From Chitinophaga sp. E66 (GTDB lineage Bacteria; Bacteroidota; Bacteroidia; Chitinophagales; Chitinophagaceae), in NCBI GenBank assembly GCA_019285755.1, contig CP079103.1, forward strand, positions 4,650,001-4,714,000: a stretch of DNA of 64,000 nucleotides, read 5' to 3'. The notes under the pieces are model-generated. The model was given only the letters and a program-made list of their open reading frames with translations, was not told the DNA's origin and did no database searches. Shown here piece after piece: positions 11,530 through 20,295 of the stretch; the first letter of the stretch is position 1, and each line of letters opens with the position of its first letter. The position numbers and the translations under genes are program-made.

Positions 11530-12223
11530 CTAAATCTCGAACACAAATCCATGCTGGGTTAATGCGTCGTACTTTTTCCGGTCGAACCGGTACAGGTGCG
11601 CCCCTTCTTAGATGTACTTTTGTCTTTTTCGTCCAGTTTTTCAAGAATATCCATTGCCAGGATCTTCTTCCTAAAGTTACGCTTATCTAACGGGCGTTGA
11701 TAAATTTCTTCGTATAAATTTCTTAATTGGGGCAGGGAAAACTTTTCGGGCAGCAACTCAAAGCCCAGGGGTGGAATTTTGCTTTGTCTCTCAGGCGCTC
11801 CAATGCGTCCCGGAGCATGGTACTGTGGTCGAAGATCAGTTCGGGGATCTGGTGAAGGCTCAGCCAATGCGCCCCATGCTGCTGCGCCAGGAGCCGGTCA
11901 TGTTCCCCGATGCGGATGAGGGCATAATACCCCAGGGAGATCACGCGGGCGCCGGTATCCCTGCCTACATCGCCATAGCTGCGCAGCTGATCCATGAAAA
12001 TATCGCGGATGCCGGTCGTTTGCCGCAGCACGCGGATCGCGGCCTGATCGGTATTCTCTCCTTCCTGAACGAACCCTCCCACCAGCGACCAGGCGCCGGC
12101 AAACGGATCCACCTTCCGCTGGATAATCAACAGTTTCAACTTCCCATCCTCAAATCCGAATATGATGCAATCCACCGCCACCAGGTGCCGTGGCGCCTGT
12201 GCATAAAACGAAGCATGACTCAT
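11530..12223 (-). CDS. Nudix-domain transcriptional regulator (NrtR/AraR-like) with winged-helix C-terminus
   Basis: About 231 codons. An N-terminal Nudix fold (VAVDCIIFGFEDGKLKLLII, then WSLVGGFVQEGE) is followed by a C-terminal winged-helix-like segment (LPQLRNLYEEIYQRPLDKRN, FRKKILAMDILEKL). The Nudix box is degenerate: where catalytic members have REUxEE this one reads RVLRQT, so hydrolysis is unlikely and the domain probably senses a nucleotide or sugar ligand, as in NrtR-type regulators. Breaks occur near 11770 (WALS to PLGFELLPEK) and at the G4 run near 11610 (G5 gives KKGAHLYRFDRKKYDAL). The TAG stop is at 11530-11532. Its targets are not evident: no NAD or sugar operon adjoins it, and the gene behind it encodes a DinB-like protein. 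Confidence 0.8.
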
Positions 12224-12256
12224 GAGGTCTTATTAGGTATGTAAAATACGGGGAAT

Positions 12257-12749
12257 TTATTTTTTCCAGCCGGTATATTCGATAAAATCCGTACCTGGAA
12301 TCTTAGGAACGCCCTGCTGCCGCAACATGGTCACCAATTGCCCGCGATGGTAGGCGCTATGGGTAAATGCCATCACTAATATATCCGCCACCGGCGTTTT
12401 GCAAATCCCTTTCGCAGGACTGTTATACTCCACCGTATGCGCCAGCTTGGCTTCGGAGGCCGTAGCCACGAACTCCTGCATCGCCTCGCTCTGCTTCTGG
12501 TACATCCGTGCCAACTCCTCCCCGCTTCCCGCGAAACCCGCCGCCGGGGCAACACAGGGCTTGCCAGGTGCAATCGCTGATACCAGACGCTCTCCGCGTT
12601 CCAGACATGCAGCACCGTGGCCCGGAGACTGGGAAAACTGCTGCCCATGTCCCGTTCCCACTGCTCTTCCGGCAGGCCCGCCATGAGCTTCATCATCCGC
12701 TGGTTAGCCAGGCATTATGACCCGCCATTCGCGTCAGGAGTTCCTTCAT
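12257..12749 (-). CDS. DinB/YfiT-like putative metal-dependent protein
   Basis: About 164 residues, typical of the DinB four-helix-bundle superfamily. Start MKELLTRMAGHNAWLTQRM, then SLRATVLHVWNAESVWYQRL (first metal-ligand helix with His) and a late helix FTHSAYHRGQLVTMLRQQG, whose HxxxH pair is the typical second ligand set; the end is GTDFIEYTGW. Some members are bacillithiol or thiol-dependent transferases, but nothing here identifies the substrate. Breaks lie near 12700 and 12570. The gene stops 33 nt before the Nudix regulator start on the same strand and may be co-transcribed with it. It is divergent from the PLP enzyme at 12828. Confidence 0.75.
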
Positions 12750-12827
12750 GAAAATCGTATTTTTATAGTCCCGTTTATTTACCTTAACAAGATAATCATA
12801 AACAAAAAATAATTCAAACGCCGATAT

Positions 12828-14044
12828 ATGAATCCGACACCTCTCACAGGCTTCAGTTCGGTCTGCGTGCACGCCGGCCATGAGCAGGACCCGAGATACG
12901 CCCACCTGACACCCATATACGCCTCTTCCACCTACGTGTACGACTCCGCCGAACAAGGCATGCGCCGTTTCAGCGGACAGGAAGACGGGTTCATTTATTC
13001 CCGTTGGGACTCCCCAACTTCCGCGAAGCGGAATCAAGATCGCCGCCCTCGAAGCATTCGGCCTCACTGGCCCCGACGGCGCCCGCTCCGCCTGAAAGCC
13101 AAGCTCCACGCATCCGGCATGGGCGCCCTCTCCACCCTCTTCCTCGCTCACCTCCAGTCGGGCGATAAGATCATCTCGCATTATTCCCTGTATGGCGGTA
13201 CCGACGAGCTCTTCCGCAAGATTCTCCCGCCCCTGGGCATCGAAACCATCATCGTGGATATGCGCGACCTCAACGCTGTGGAAGACATCCTCCGCAACGA
13301 TTCCTCCATCCGTATGATGTACCTGGAAACGCCCGCCAACCCCACGCTCCGCTGCGTAGACCTGGAGGCCCTCATAGGCATTGGGAAACAACGGGGCTGA
13401 TCACTGCGGTAGACAATACCTTCGCCACCCCGTATCTCCAGCAGCCGTTCGCATACGGCGTGGATTACGTCTTCCATTCCACCACCAAGTTCCTCAATGG
13501 CCACGGAACCGCTATCGGCGGCGTCCTTATCGGCAGTGATGTGGAACTGATGAACGGCCCGGTAGAAAAAGTGCACCGCCTCCTCGGCGCCAACTCCAAT
13601 CCCTTCGATGCGTTCATGCTCACGCAGGGCATCAAAACGCTGGAAGTCCGCATGGAGCGCCATTGCCATAACGCCATGGAAGTAGCCGGATTCCTGGACG
13701 GCCACCAGGCCGTCGCCAGCGTCAATTATCTCGGCCTTACCGATCACCCGGACTTCATGATCGCTTCGCGCCAGATGAAACATCCCGGCGCCATGCTGAG
13801 CTTCGAACTGAAAGGCGGGCTGGACGCAGGCAAGCGGTTCATCGACAAACTCCGGATGTGCCTCCGCGCCGTGAGCCTCGGCACCACAGACACGCTCGTC
13901 TGCCACCCGGCATCCATGACACATTACAGCGTGCCCAAAGAGCTCCGCGAGAAATACGACATTACAGACGGCCTCATCCGCATGAGCGTAGGCATCGAAT
14001 CCGTGACAGACATCCTCACCGATCTCGACCAGGCCCTCGCGTAA
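12828..14044 (+). CDS. Cys/Met-metabolism PLP enzyme (methionine gamma-lyase / cystathionine gamma-synthase family)
   Basis: Fold-type I PLP enzyme of trans-sulfuration, about 406 codons. Markers: SVCVHAGHEQDPRYAHLTPI, IYASSTYVYDSAEQG, LHASGMGALSTLFLA, HYSLYGGTDELF, YLETPANPTLRCVD, DNTFATPYLQQPFAYGVD, the PLP lysine in HSTTKFLNGHG, and CLRAVSLGTTDTLVCHP with HYSVPKELRE near the end. Two breaks near 13017-13030 are healed by one C and one A (giving WDSPNFREAESKIAALEAF), and another lies near 13395. Family sequence alone does not separate lyase from synthase; the YSRW start of the substrate loop and overall similarity lean to gamma-lyase. It stands alone, 17 nt before the GNAT gene. Confidence 0.87.
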
Positions 14045-14049
14045 ACGCC

Positions 14050-14057
14050 TATATTTG
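14050..14057 (+). promoter_or_regulatory. Possible -7 box (TATATTTG) for the GNAT gene
   Basis: Exact TAnnTTTG match lying 4 nt before the ATG at 14062, so a transcript from it would be nearly leaderless. No clear TTTG is seen 19-21 nt upstream, so chance is possible. Confidence 0.4.
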
Positions 14058-14061
14058 CAGC

Positions 14062-14510
14062 ATGATTACGATCCGCAGAGCAGAAAGAAAAGATTGTGCC
14101 CGCATGATGGAACTGGTGCGGGAACTGGCATTGTACGAAAAAGCACCCGAACAGGTAACCGTTACCCTGGAGCATTTCGAAACAGCCGGCTTCGGCCCGA
14201 ACCCGGTATGGTGGGCATTCGTAGCTGAAGACGGCGGCATTATCGCCGGAATGGCACTGTATTACATCCGCTATTCCACCTGGAAAGGCACCCGCATGTA
14301 CCTCGAAGATATCGTGGTGACAGACAGCCACCGTAGCAAAGGCATCGGCAAACTGCTCTTCGACCAACTGCTCGCTGAAGCCCGCGAGAAGCAATTCAGC
14401 GGGATGATGTGGCAGGTATTGAATGGAACGAGCCCGCCATCAATTTCTACAAGAAATACGGCGCCAGATTCGATCCGGAATGGCTTAACGCCAGCATCGA
14501 TCTGCAATAA
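14062..14510 (+). CDS. GNAT-family N-acetyltransferase
   Basis: About 150 residues, single GNAT domain. N-terminus ITIRRAERKDCARMMELVRE, central strand YYIRYSTWKGTRMYLEDIVV, and the acetyl-CoA-binding motif A as DSHRSKGIGKLLFDQLLAEA (R/QxxGxG/A). C-terminal motif B resumes as EWNEPAINFYKKYGARFDPE after one break near 14423, where TTGAATGG should be TTGGAATGG. The layout resembles diamine/thialysine acetyltransferases (YEKAPEQVTVT, FYKKYGA), but the substrate is not fixed by sequence. Ends just before a strong bidirectional terminator. Confidence 0.85.
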
Positions 14511-14520
14511 CTCCCATATA

Positions 14521-14557
14521 AAAAAGCGTCCCGACTCTCAGAGCCGGGACGCTTTTT
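14521..14557. terminator. Strong bidirectional terminator between GNAT gene and lipoprotein gene
   Basis: AAAAAGCGTCCCG / CGGGACGCTTTTT, a 13-bp perfect stem with a short inner CTCT/AGAG pairing. A- and T-tracts on both sides suit the convergent genes. Confidence 0.9.
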
Positions 14558-14575
14558 ATATCAGCTGTTGCAGGA

Positions 14576-14985
14576 TCATTGTTTCTCGAACACTAATTTA
14601 TCAGGCAACTGGGTTCCGTTGACGGGAAAGAATCGTCCGATGGTGAACGAATTGCCGTTCGGCGCCATTTTGAAGTAATATTTTTCATCGCTGTTACGGA
14701 ACAGGATGCTATCCCCTTCTATCTTGAAAAGTACATACCGGACGGATTGGAATAACTGGCATCCTGCGGCAATTGGCGGAACTGGAAGAAGAAAGCCCTG
14801 TCGCCGGAAACAGGCGCGTCTACCGGTCGGGAGCTGGCCCTGCCATTCCCGTCACCGAAGACGATCGTCTCCAGCTTCTGGCTGCTTTCCAGCCAGCGCA
14901 CTTCTTCTTCTGAAGTCTTTTTACAGGCCGCCAGGGCCATCAGGGCCACCAGGCCTAATACGACGCGTTTCCGCATAGGGATCAT
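14576..14985 (-). CDS. Small predicted lipoprotein, unknown function
   Basis: About 137 residues. Lipoprotein signal RVVLGLVALMALAACKK with the lipobox cysteine. The mature part contains LESSQKLETIVFGDGNGRAS, an aromatic FFFQFRQLPQ segment and, after a break near 14740, LFKIEGDSILFRNSDEKYYF and a C-terminus ending LPDKLVFEKQ. The pattern suggests a small beta-rich domain of the lipocalin-like type often found in Bacteroidota lipoproteins, but no named family was recognised. The start could be the ATG at 14985 or at 14976. It lies 49 nt behind fabD on the same strand. Confidence 0.65.
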
Positions 14986-15034
14986 TTTATGCTTATGAAA
15001 CGCATGCCGCGAACGATAAGTTACACGCCCCATC

Positions 15035-15939
15035 CTATTTTACCGCCAGTTCAAGATTGTCGCTTACGCCGTCGGTCGCCGCATTCTTGTCGATTTTAGC
15101 GATCAGTCCCTGCAATACCTTACCGGGGCCGACTTCAGTGAAGCGGGTAGCGCCGTCTGCGATCATCGCCTGTACGCATTGCGTCCATTTCACGGCGCCG
15201 GTCAGCTGCGTAATGAGGTTCTGTTTGATGGCAGCGGGATCGGTCACTGCTTTTGCCACTACGTTCTGATAAACAGGGCAATGCGGCGTGCTGAACGCGA
15301 TAGATTCAATGGCAGCCTGCAGCTCTTCCTGGCGGGGGCCATGAGCGGGGAGTGGAAAGCGCCACCTACCGCAAGTTCCATCACGCGTTTGGCGCCGGCC
15401 GCTTTGAGCAAGTCCATGGCTTTGGCGATACCAGTTTTGGTGCCGGAGATCACCAGTTGGCCGGGACAGTTATAGTTGGCGGGCACCACGGTATCGTCGG
15501 TGATTGTGGCGCAGATTTCTTCTACTTTGGCATCATCGAGCCCGAGCACTACCGCCATGGTAGACGGTGTAATCTCGCAGGCTTTCTGCATGGCATTGGC
15601 ACGGATGGAAACCAGTTTGAGCGCGTCGGCGAAACCGAGGGCGCCGTTGGCCACCAGGGCGGAGAACTCGCCGAGGGAGTGGCCTGCCGTCATATCCGGG
15701 CGGGCATTTTCCAGGCAGAGGAACCCGATCACGCTGTGCAGGAATACCGCGGGCTGGGTCACTTTGGTTTGCTTGAGATCGGCTTCGGAGCCTTCAAACA
15801 TCACGTCGGAGATCCGGAATCCGAGCAGGTCATTGGCTTGCTCGAAGAGATCGCGGGCCTTGGGGCTTTGTTCGTAAAAAGCCTTGCCCATACCGGTAAA
15901 TTGTGCTCCCTGACCGGGAAAAACGAATGCGTGCTTCAT
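15035..15939 (-). CDS. fabD: Malonyl-CoA:ACP transacylase (FabD)
   Basis: Loads malonate from CoA onto acyl carrier protein for fatty acid elongation. About 302 codons. Start MKHAFVFPGQGAQFTGMGKA, nucleophile elbow GHSLGEFSALVANG (Ser), QVTQPA-like KVTQPAVFLHS, catalytic His in AVGGAFHSPLM, and C-terminal TRFTEVGPGKVLQGLI. One break near 15342, after MAPAR, is restored by one base (MAPA(R)QEELQAA). The PxxFHSPLM end and GPGxVL loop are intact, so the enzyme should be active. It is preceded by its own -7 box and by the folE terminator. Confidence 0.95.
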
Positions 15940-15962
15940 TGATATGATTAATTATCAGACGG

Positions 15963-15970
15963 CAAATATA
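15963..15970 (-). promoter_or_regulatory. -7 box (TATATTTG) for fabD
   Basis: Exact TAnnTTTG on the minus strand, about 24 nt upstream of the fabD ATG (15939). A -33 TTTG is not evident at the expected distance. Confidence 0.5.
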
Positions 15971-15981
15971 TATAAAAATTA

Positions 15982-16018
15982 TGGTTTAACCCAGCGCGTC
16001 AGTGGCCGGGTCAAACCA
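15982..16018 (-). terminator. Terminator after folE
   Basis: TGGTTTAACCC / GGGTCAAACCA (11 bp, one mismatch) around a 15-nt loop. On the minus strand AATTTTTATA follows the stem. It lies about 35 nt past the folE stop. Confidence 0.65.
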
Positions 16019-16051
16019 TGGGAAATCTCTTGTTCCATAAAGGAGCTTCGC

Positions 16052-16657
16052 TTAGCGGCGGCCCATCAGGTCGGAACCGATGAGCTTCATGAATTCGGCA
16101 CGGGTGGTGCCGTCTTCAAACTGGCCGCTGAAAGCGGATGTAGTGGTCACGGAGTTCTGTTTCTGCACACCGCGCATCATCATGCACAGGTGCTGCGCCT
16201 CGATCACAACGGCTACGCCCTGGGGCTGCAGCGTTTCCTGGATAGCGTCCAGGATCTGGTGGGTGAGGCGCTCCTGTACCTGCAGGCGGCGGCTGAAGAT
16301 ATCGACTACCCGCGCGATCTTGCTCAGACCGGTGATGTAGCCGTTGGGAATATATGCCACATGCGCCTTGCCGAAGAAAGGTAACATATGGTGCTCGCAC
16401 ATGGAATACAATTCGATGTCTTTCACGATCACCATTTCGCTGTACGCTTCGGTGAATTTAGCGCCATTGAGCACTTCCTTCGCGCAAAGCTGGTAACCCT
16501 GCGTCAGGTACTGCATCGCCTTGGCTACCCGCTCCGGTGTTTTCACGAGGCCTTCGCGTTCGGGATCTTCACCCAGCAAGGAAATGCTGTTGCGGTAATG
16601 CTCTATTAATCCTGCCGTCACTGATTCGTCGTAATTCTCTTCTTTATGGTAAGCCAT
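16052..16657 (-). CDS. folE: GTP cyclohydrolase I (FolE)
   Basis: Converts GTP to 7,8-dihydroneopterin triphosphate, the entry step to folate and other pterins. 201 residues, unbroken. Zinc ligands: Cys and His in YSMCEHHMLPFFGKAHVAYI and Cys in QHLCMMMRGVQKQNS. GTP-binding and structural motifs GLSKIARVVDIFSRRLQVQE and the C-terminal TRAEFMKLIG are present. It starts 21 nt after the PTPS/QueD-like gene stop on the same strand, so the two probably form a pterin operon driven from 17113. Confidence 0.97.
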   Translation of the reverse strand: MAYHKEENYDESVTAGLIEHYRNSISLLGEDPEREGLVKTPERVAKAMQYLTQGYQLCAKEVLNGAKFTEAYSEMVIVKDIELYSMCEHHMLPFFGKAHVAYIPNGYITGLSKIARVVDIFSRRLQVQERLTHQILDAIQETLQPQGVAVVIEAQHLCMMMRGVQKQNSVTTTSAFSGQFEDGTTRAEFMKLIGSDLMGRR

Positions 16658-16678
16658 GAGCTGCTGTGTTTTTTCAGG

Positions 16679-17092
16679 TTATTTACCGCCGTAGTATTCC
16701 ACGTAGATCTTGGAAGTTTCGTGCAGCTTGATGCAATGCAGCTGAACGGTATCCGGCAGGTGTTTTTCTAGTTGTTCCCAGATGGCGATGGCGACGTTCT
16801 CGGCGGAGGTAAACTTGTCCTTCATGAAGTCCACATCCATATTCAGGTTCTTATGGTCCAGTTTCTCTACCACCACGTCGTTGATCAGGACGCCTAACGT
16901 TTTGGCGTTGAATACAAAACCGGTTTCCGGATCAGGTTCTCCCTTCACGGTTACATGCAGTTCATAGTTGTGACCATGCCAGTTGTCATTGGCGCATTTG
17001 CCGAAAACTTCCTGGTTCTGCTCTTTGCTCCACTGCGGATTGTACAACTTATGCGCGGCATTAAAATGCTCCACGCGCGTCAGATAGATCAT
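16679..17092 (-). CDS. 6-pyruvoyl-tetrahydropterin synthase / 6-carboxytetrahydropterin synthase family protein
   Basis: 137 residues, unbroken. T-fold enzyme acting on dihydroneopterin triphosphate. Zinc His ligands: one in HFNAAHKL and two in NWHGHNYELHV; catalytic Cys in FGKCANDN; substrate Glu near the C-terminus in KLHETSKIYVEYYG. The insertion between the first His and the Cys (YNPQWSKEQNQEVFG) is longer than in E. coli QueD and recalls PTPS-type members. Pairing with folE could serve queuosine precursor or a tetrahydropterin; no queC or queE lies in the window, so the pathway is unresolved. Confidence 0.9.
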   Translation of the reverse strand: MIYLTRVEHFNAAHKLYNPQWSKEQNQEVFGKCANDNWHGHNYELHVTVKGEPDPETGFVFNAKTLGVLINDVVVEKLDHKNLNMDVDFMKDKFTSAENVAIAIWEQLEKHLPDTVQLHCIKLHETSKIYVEYYGGK

Positions 17093-17112
17093 TTGAATTT
17101 GATAAATTTCTG

Positions 17113-17148
17113 CAAAGTTAAAGCAATTCGACGATAACCGTACCTTTA
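17113..17148. promoter_or_regulatory. Divergent promoter region: PTPS-folE (minus) and mqnB (plus)
   Basis: Minus strand: TAACTTTG at 17113-17120 is an exact -7 box about 20 nt before the PTPS start (17092). Plus strand: TACCTTTA at 17141-17148 is a 7/8 match ending 4 nt before the mqnB ATG (17153), which would give an almost leaderless mRNA. Confidence 0.55.
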
Positions 17149-17152
17149 TGGG

Positions 17153-17811
17153 ATGAAACTGATCGTTGCCGCCGCTACGGAGGCGGAAATCCTACCCACC
17201 ATCGGCTGGCTGAAGGAAACGCAAAGAACGGACGTGGAAACGCTGATAACAGGCATCGGCCTCTTCAGCACCGCCTATGCCCTGGGGAAGCGCCTTTCGG
17301 CAGCTGAACGCCCTGCGCTGGTTCTACAGGCGGCATCGCAGGCGCCTTCAGCCGCGATCTGCAACTGGGAGACGCCCTGCTGGTGGACAAAGAGTACTTC
17401 GGCGATCTTGGTGCGGAAGACAACGGCGTTTTCCGGGACCTCTTCTCCGTCGGGCTCTGGAAACTTGATCAGCATCCTTTTACACATGATTATTTGCTGA
17501 ATCCGTTGGATGCGGTCCCCGCAGCACTGGCCTCCCTGCCCCGCGGAACGGCCGTATCGGTCAATACCGTCAGCGGCGAAGCCTCCACCATCTCCCGGCT
17601 GGAACAACAATACCAACCTACGGTAGAGAGCATGGAAGGCGCCGCCCTGCATTACGCCTGCCTGATGGAAAAGGTTCCCTTCCTCCAGCTGCGGACCATC
17701 TCAAACTACGTTGAGCAACGCGACAAAAGCAAATGGGACATCCCCACCGCCGTCCGCCGCCTCAACGGGTTATTAATACAAACGATCAGTGACTGGAATA
17801 GCGAACGATAA
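17153..17811 (+). CDS. mqnB: Futalosine hydrolase (MqnB)
   Basis: Releases hypoxanthine from futalosine in the alternative (futalosine) menaquinone pathway. About 220 residues of the nucleoside phosphorylase/5'-methylthioadenosine nucleosidase fold. Start MKLIVAAATEAEILPTIGWL, LITGIGLFSTAYALGKRL, nucleoside-site segments VNTVSGEASTISRLEQQY and VESMEGAALHYACLM (catalytic Glu region), and RTISNYVEQRDKSKWD. One break at about 17334 is repaired by one G, giving QAGIAGAFSRDLQLGDALLV. It is followed 12 nt later by mqnD, and this partnership fixes the assignment better than the fold alone. Confidence 0.9.
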
Positions 17812-17823
17812 AAAGCACGATAT

Positions 17824-18613
17824 ATGCAACTGAGCTTAGGATTTTCGCCCTGCCCGAACGATACATTCATCTTCGACGCACTGGTGAACGGAAAGATAGA
17901 CACAGAGGGATTGCAGTTCGATACCCGCCTGGAAGACGTGGAAACCCTCAACCAGATGGCCCTCCAGGGCAAGCTGGACATTACCAAGCTGAGCTTCGCC
18001 GCCGGGCTCCGTGTGGCCGGCAAATATCGCCTCCTCAACAGCGGCAGCGCACTGGGCCGGGGCTGCGGACCGCTCCTCATCGCCCGGGAACCCCTCACTC
18101 CCGAACAGATCTCCTCCCTCAAAATCGCCATCCCCGGAGAAAATACCACGGCTAACCTGTTGTTTTCCATCGCTTACCCAGATGCGAAAAACAAACAGAT
18201 CATGGTCTTCTCCGAAATAGAACAGGCGGTGATTTCCGGCAAAGCTGATGCGGGCGTTATCATACACGAAAACCGCTTTACTTACCAGCAGAAGGGCCTC
18301 GTGAAGATCACCGACCTCGGCGCCTTCTGGGAAGAAAAAACGGGCTACCCTATCCCCTGGGCGGCATTTTTATCCGCAAAGACATCCCCGAAACCACTGC
18401 GCTGCAGGTAGATGCCCTCATCACCCGCAGCCTCCAATACGCCTTCGACCGCTATCCTGATTTGCCTCCTTACGTAAAAAAGAACACGCCCAGGAAATGG
18501 ACGAACAGGTAATGCGGCAGCATATTGAGCTGTATGTCAATGATTTCAGTCTTGACTTAGGCCCGCAAGGCCATAAAGCCATCGAGGTCTTGAAGGAAAT
18601 GGCGGCGGTTTAA
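17824..18613 (+). CDS. mqnD: 1,4-dihydroxy-6-naphthoate synthase (MqnD)
   Basis: Produces 1,4-dihydroxy-6-naphthoate from cyclic de-hypoxanthine futalosine. About 263 codons. Signature start LSLGFSPCPNDTFIFDALVN, then LEDVETLNQMALQGKLDITK, GRGCGPLLIA and AGVIIHENRF (conserved substrate-site His in the MqnA/MqnD family). Frame breaks near 18360 (GYPIPLGGIFIRKDIPET restored) and 18470; the end reads VLKEMAAV with TAA at 18611-18613. It forms a two-gene menaquinone operon with mqnB. The remaining pathway genes (mqnA, mqnC, mqnE) are outside the window. Confidence 0.92.
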
Positions 18614-18625
18614 CGTACTCCTTTT

Positions 18626-18699
18626 CTCCTACCAACCTCCTACCATCCACCTTCAAACCCTTGTCATTACTGGACCTGGTAGGAGGATGGTAGGAGGAT
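18626..18699. repeat. Inverted pair of 11-nt doublets, locus 1
   Basis: Left arm: two tandem 11-mers CTCCTACCAAC (18626-18636) and CTCCTACCATC (18637-18647). Right arm: GGTAGGAGGAT exactly duplicated (18678-18688 and 18689-18699). The arms are inverted relative to each other across a 30-nt spacer and can form a long stem. No T-tract follows, so it is not a normal terminator. It lies in the gap between mqnD and the photolyase gene; the 307-nt gap holds no ORF I can support. Confidence 0.85.
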
Positions 18700-18770
18700 G
18701 TGACCAAACCGTGACATTGCCAACAAAAATGGCGACACGCATTATGTTGATTTTCAGGCATCTATCACCA

Positions 18771-18847
18771 ATCCTTCAGCCATCCTTCAGCGGGGTTCTG
18801 CGCTGGCTTAGGTTTGAGGGTACCTGGCTGAAGGATCGCTGAAGGAT
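18771..18847. repeat. Inverted pair of 11-nt doublets, locus 2
   Basis: Left arm ATCCTTCAGCC (18771-18781) and ATCCTTCAGCG (18782-18792). Right arm GGCTGAAGGAT (18826-18836) and CGCTGAAGGAT (18837-18847). Each right unit is the exact reverse complement of a left unit, with a 33-nt spacer between arms. Same architecture and unit length as the locus at 18626-18699, but a different core sequence. Confidence 0.88.
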
Positions 18848-18866
18848 CACAGGAATTCCGGTGATT

Positions 18867-18904
18867 AAAAAGAGCGTATGCCGCTGGTGGCATACGCTCT
18901 TTTT
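18867..18904. terminator. Strong bidirectional terminator between mqnD and phrB
   Basis: AAAAAGAGCGTATGCC (18867-18882), loop GCTGGT, GGCATACGCTCTTTTT (18889-18904): a 16-bp perfect stem between convergent genes. Confidence 0.93.
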
Positions 18905-18920
18905 CATTTATCATTGATAA

Positions 18921-20218
18921 TCAGGGTTTCAATGCCTTTCCATATACTTCTAACGCCCGCTTTCGCGCCATTTCGTGATTGACGATCGGAGCAACATAGG
19001 TCAGTTCATCTATTTCGGGAACCCATCGCCGGATATATTTTCCGGCTTTATCGAACTTCTGGGCCTGTAAAGTAGGGTTGAACACCCGGAAATAAGGCGC
19101 GGCGTCGCAGCCGGAGCCTGCCGCCCATTGCCAGCCTCCGTTATTGGCAGCCAGGTCATAATCCAGGAGCTTCTTCGCGAAATACGCTTCTCCCCAGCGC
19201 CAGTCGATCAGCAGGTGCTTCGTGAGGAAGCTCGCCACTACCATCCGCACGCGGTTGTGCATGTAGCCCGTCTCGTTCAGTTCCCGCATCCCGGCGTCCA
19301 CAATTTGGTAACCTGTCTGCCCTTCGCACCAGGCCTGGAACTCCCGCTCGTTGTTCCGCCAGGCAATATTGTCGTATTCCTTTTTGAAAGACGAGTGCAT
19401 CACATCCGGGAAATGCCAGAGGATCATCTGGTAAAACTCCCGCCAGATCAGCTCTTTAAAAAGGTCTCATTTAATTGCATCGCCCGGCGCGCTACTTCGC
19501 GGATGCTGACCGTGCCAAACCGCAGGTGTACGCTCAGCCTGCTCGTACCATGAATAGCAGGATAATCGCGCGTCTGATCATAGTGTTGCAACAAAGCATC
19601 CTCGGGATCCGGCGATGGGAAATCGCGCCGCGTGGGTTCGAAGCCGATGTCAGTCAGCGCAAGAAGAGGGCGCTCATCCTGCAGATGAAAATATTTGAAA
19701 TATTTTTCCGTAGGATAGGACTTCAGGTAAAATGGTTCCAGTGCCGCCTTCCACTTACGGCTATATGGCGTGAATACCGTATACGGCTCCCCGTTATCTT
19801 TCAGTATTTCCCCCTTTTCGAAGATCACCTGGTCTTTGAAGGTTCTGAACGGGATGCGCCTCTCGCGCAATTGCGCATCAATTGCCTCGTCGCGTCCCCG
19901 GGCATAGGGTTCGTAATCATGATTGGTAAAGACGCCGGCTACCTCGTAGACTTCTGTGAAATGGCGGAACGCATCGGCGGGTGTTCCATGATATATATGC
20001 AACGTACTCCCCAGCTTCAACAACTGCCGCTGCATTTCGGAGAGCGCGTCATGGATGAATTGGAGCCGGCGATCGGCCTTGTCTTCCAGGTCGTCGAGGA
20101 TAACAGTGTCGAATACAAACACGGGCACAACGGGAAACCCGCTGCGCAGGGCGTGATATAAAGCAGCCTGATCATGCAGGCGAAGGTCGCGGCGAAACCA
20201 GCAGATAACAACTTTCAT
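18921..20218 (-). CDS. phrB: Deoxyribodipyrimidine photolyase (cryptochrome/photolyase family)
   Basis: Light-driven repair of cyclobutane pyrimidine dimers. About 433 codons. N-terminal alpha/beta antenna domain: VVICWFRRDLRLHDQAALYH, VPVFVFDTVIL, FTNHDYEPYARGRDEAI. C-terminal FAD domain: TSRLSVHLRFGTVSIREVAR, ELIWREFYQMILWHFPDVMH, GQTGYQIVDAGMRELNETGY, MHNRVRMVVASFLTKHLLID, and WQWAAGSGCDAAPYFRVFNP. The tryptophan-rich and Asn/Asp residues of class I CPD photolyases are present. One break near 19463 (FLK to ELIWREF) is repaired by one A. Stop at 18921, just past the terminator shared with mqnD. It follows the aminotransferase gene by 77 nt on the same strand. Confidence 0.92.
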
Positions 20219-20295
20219 GCGTATGTTTTAACAGCCGCTGCAGGCATCCTTGCGGGAAAGATCAATGTCAGATGGAAAACGAAGATAAGGTAAGC

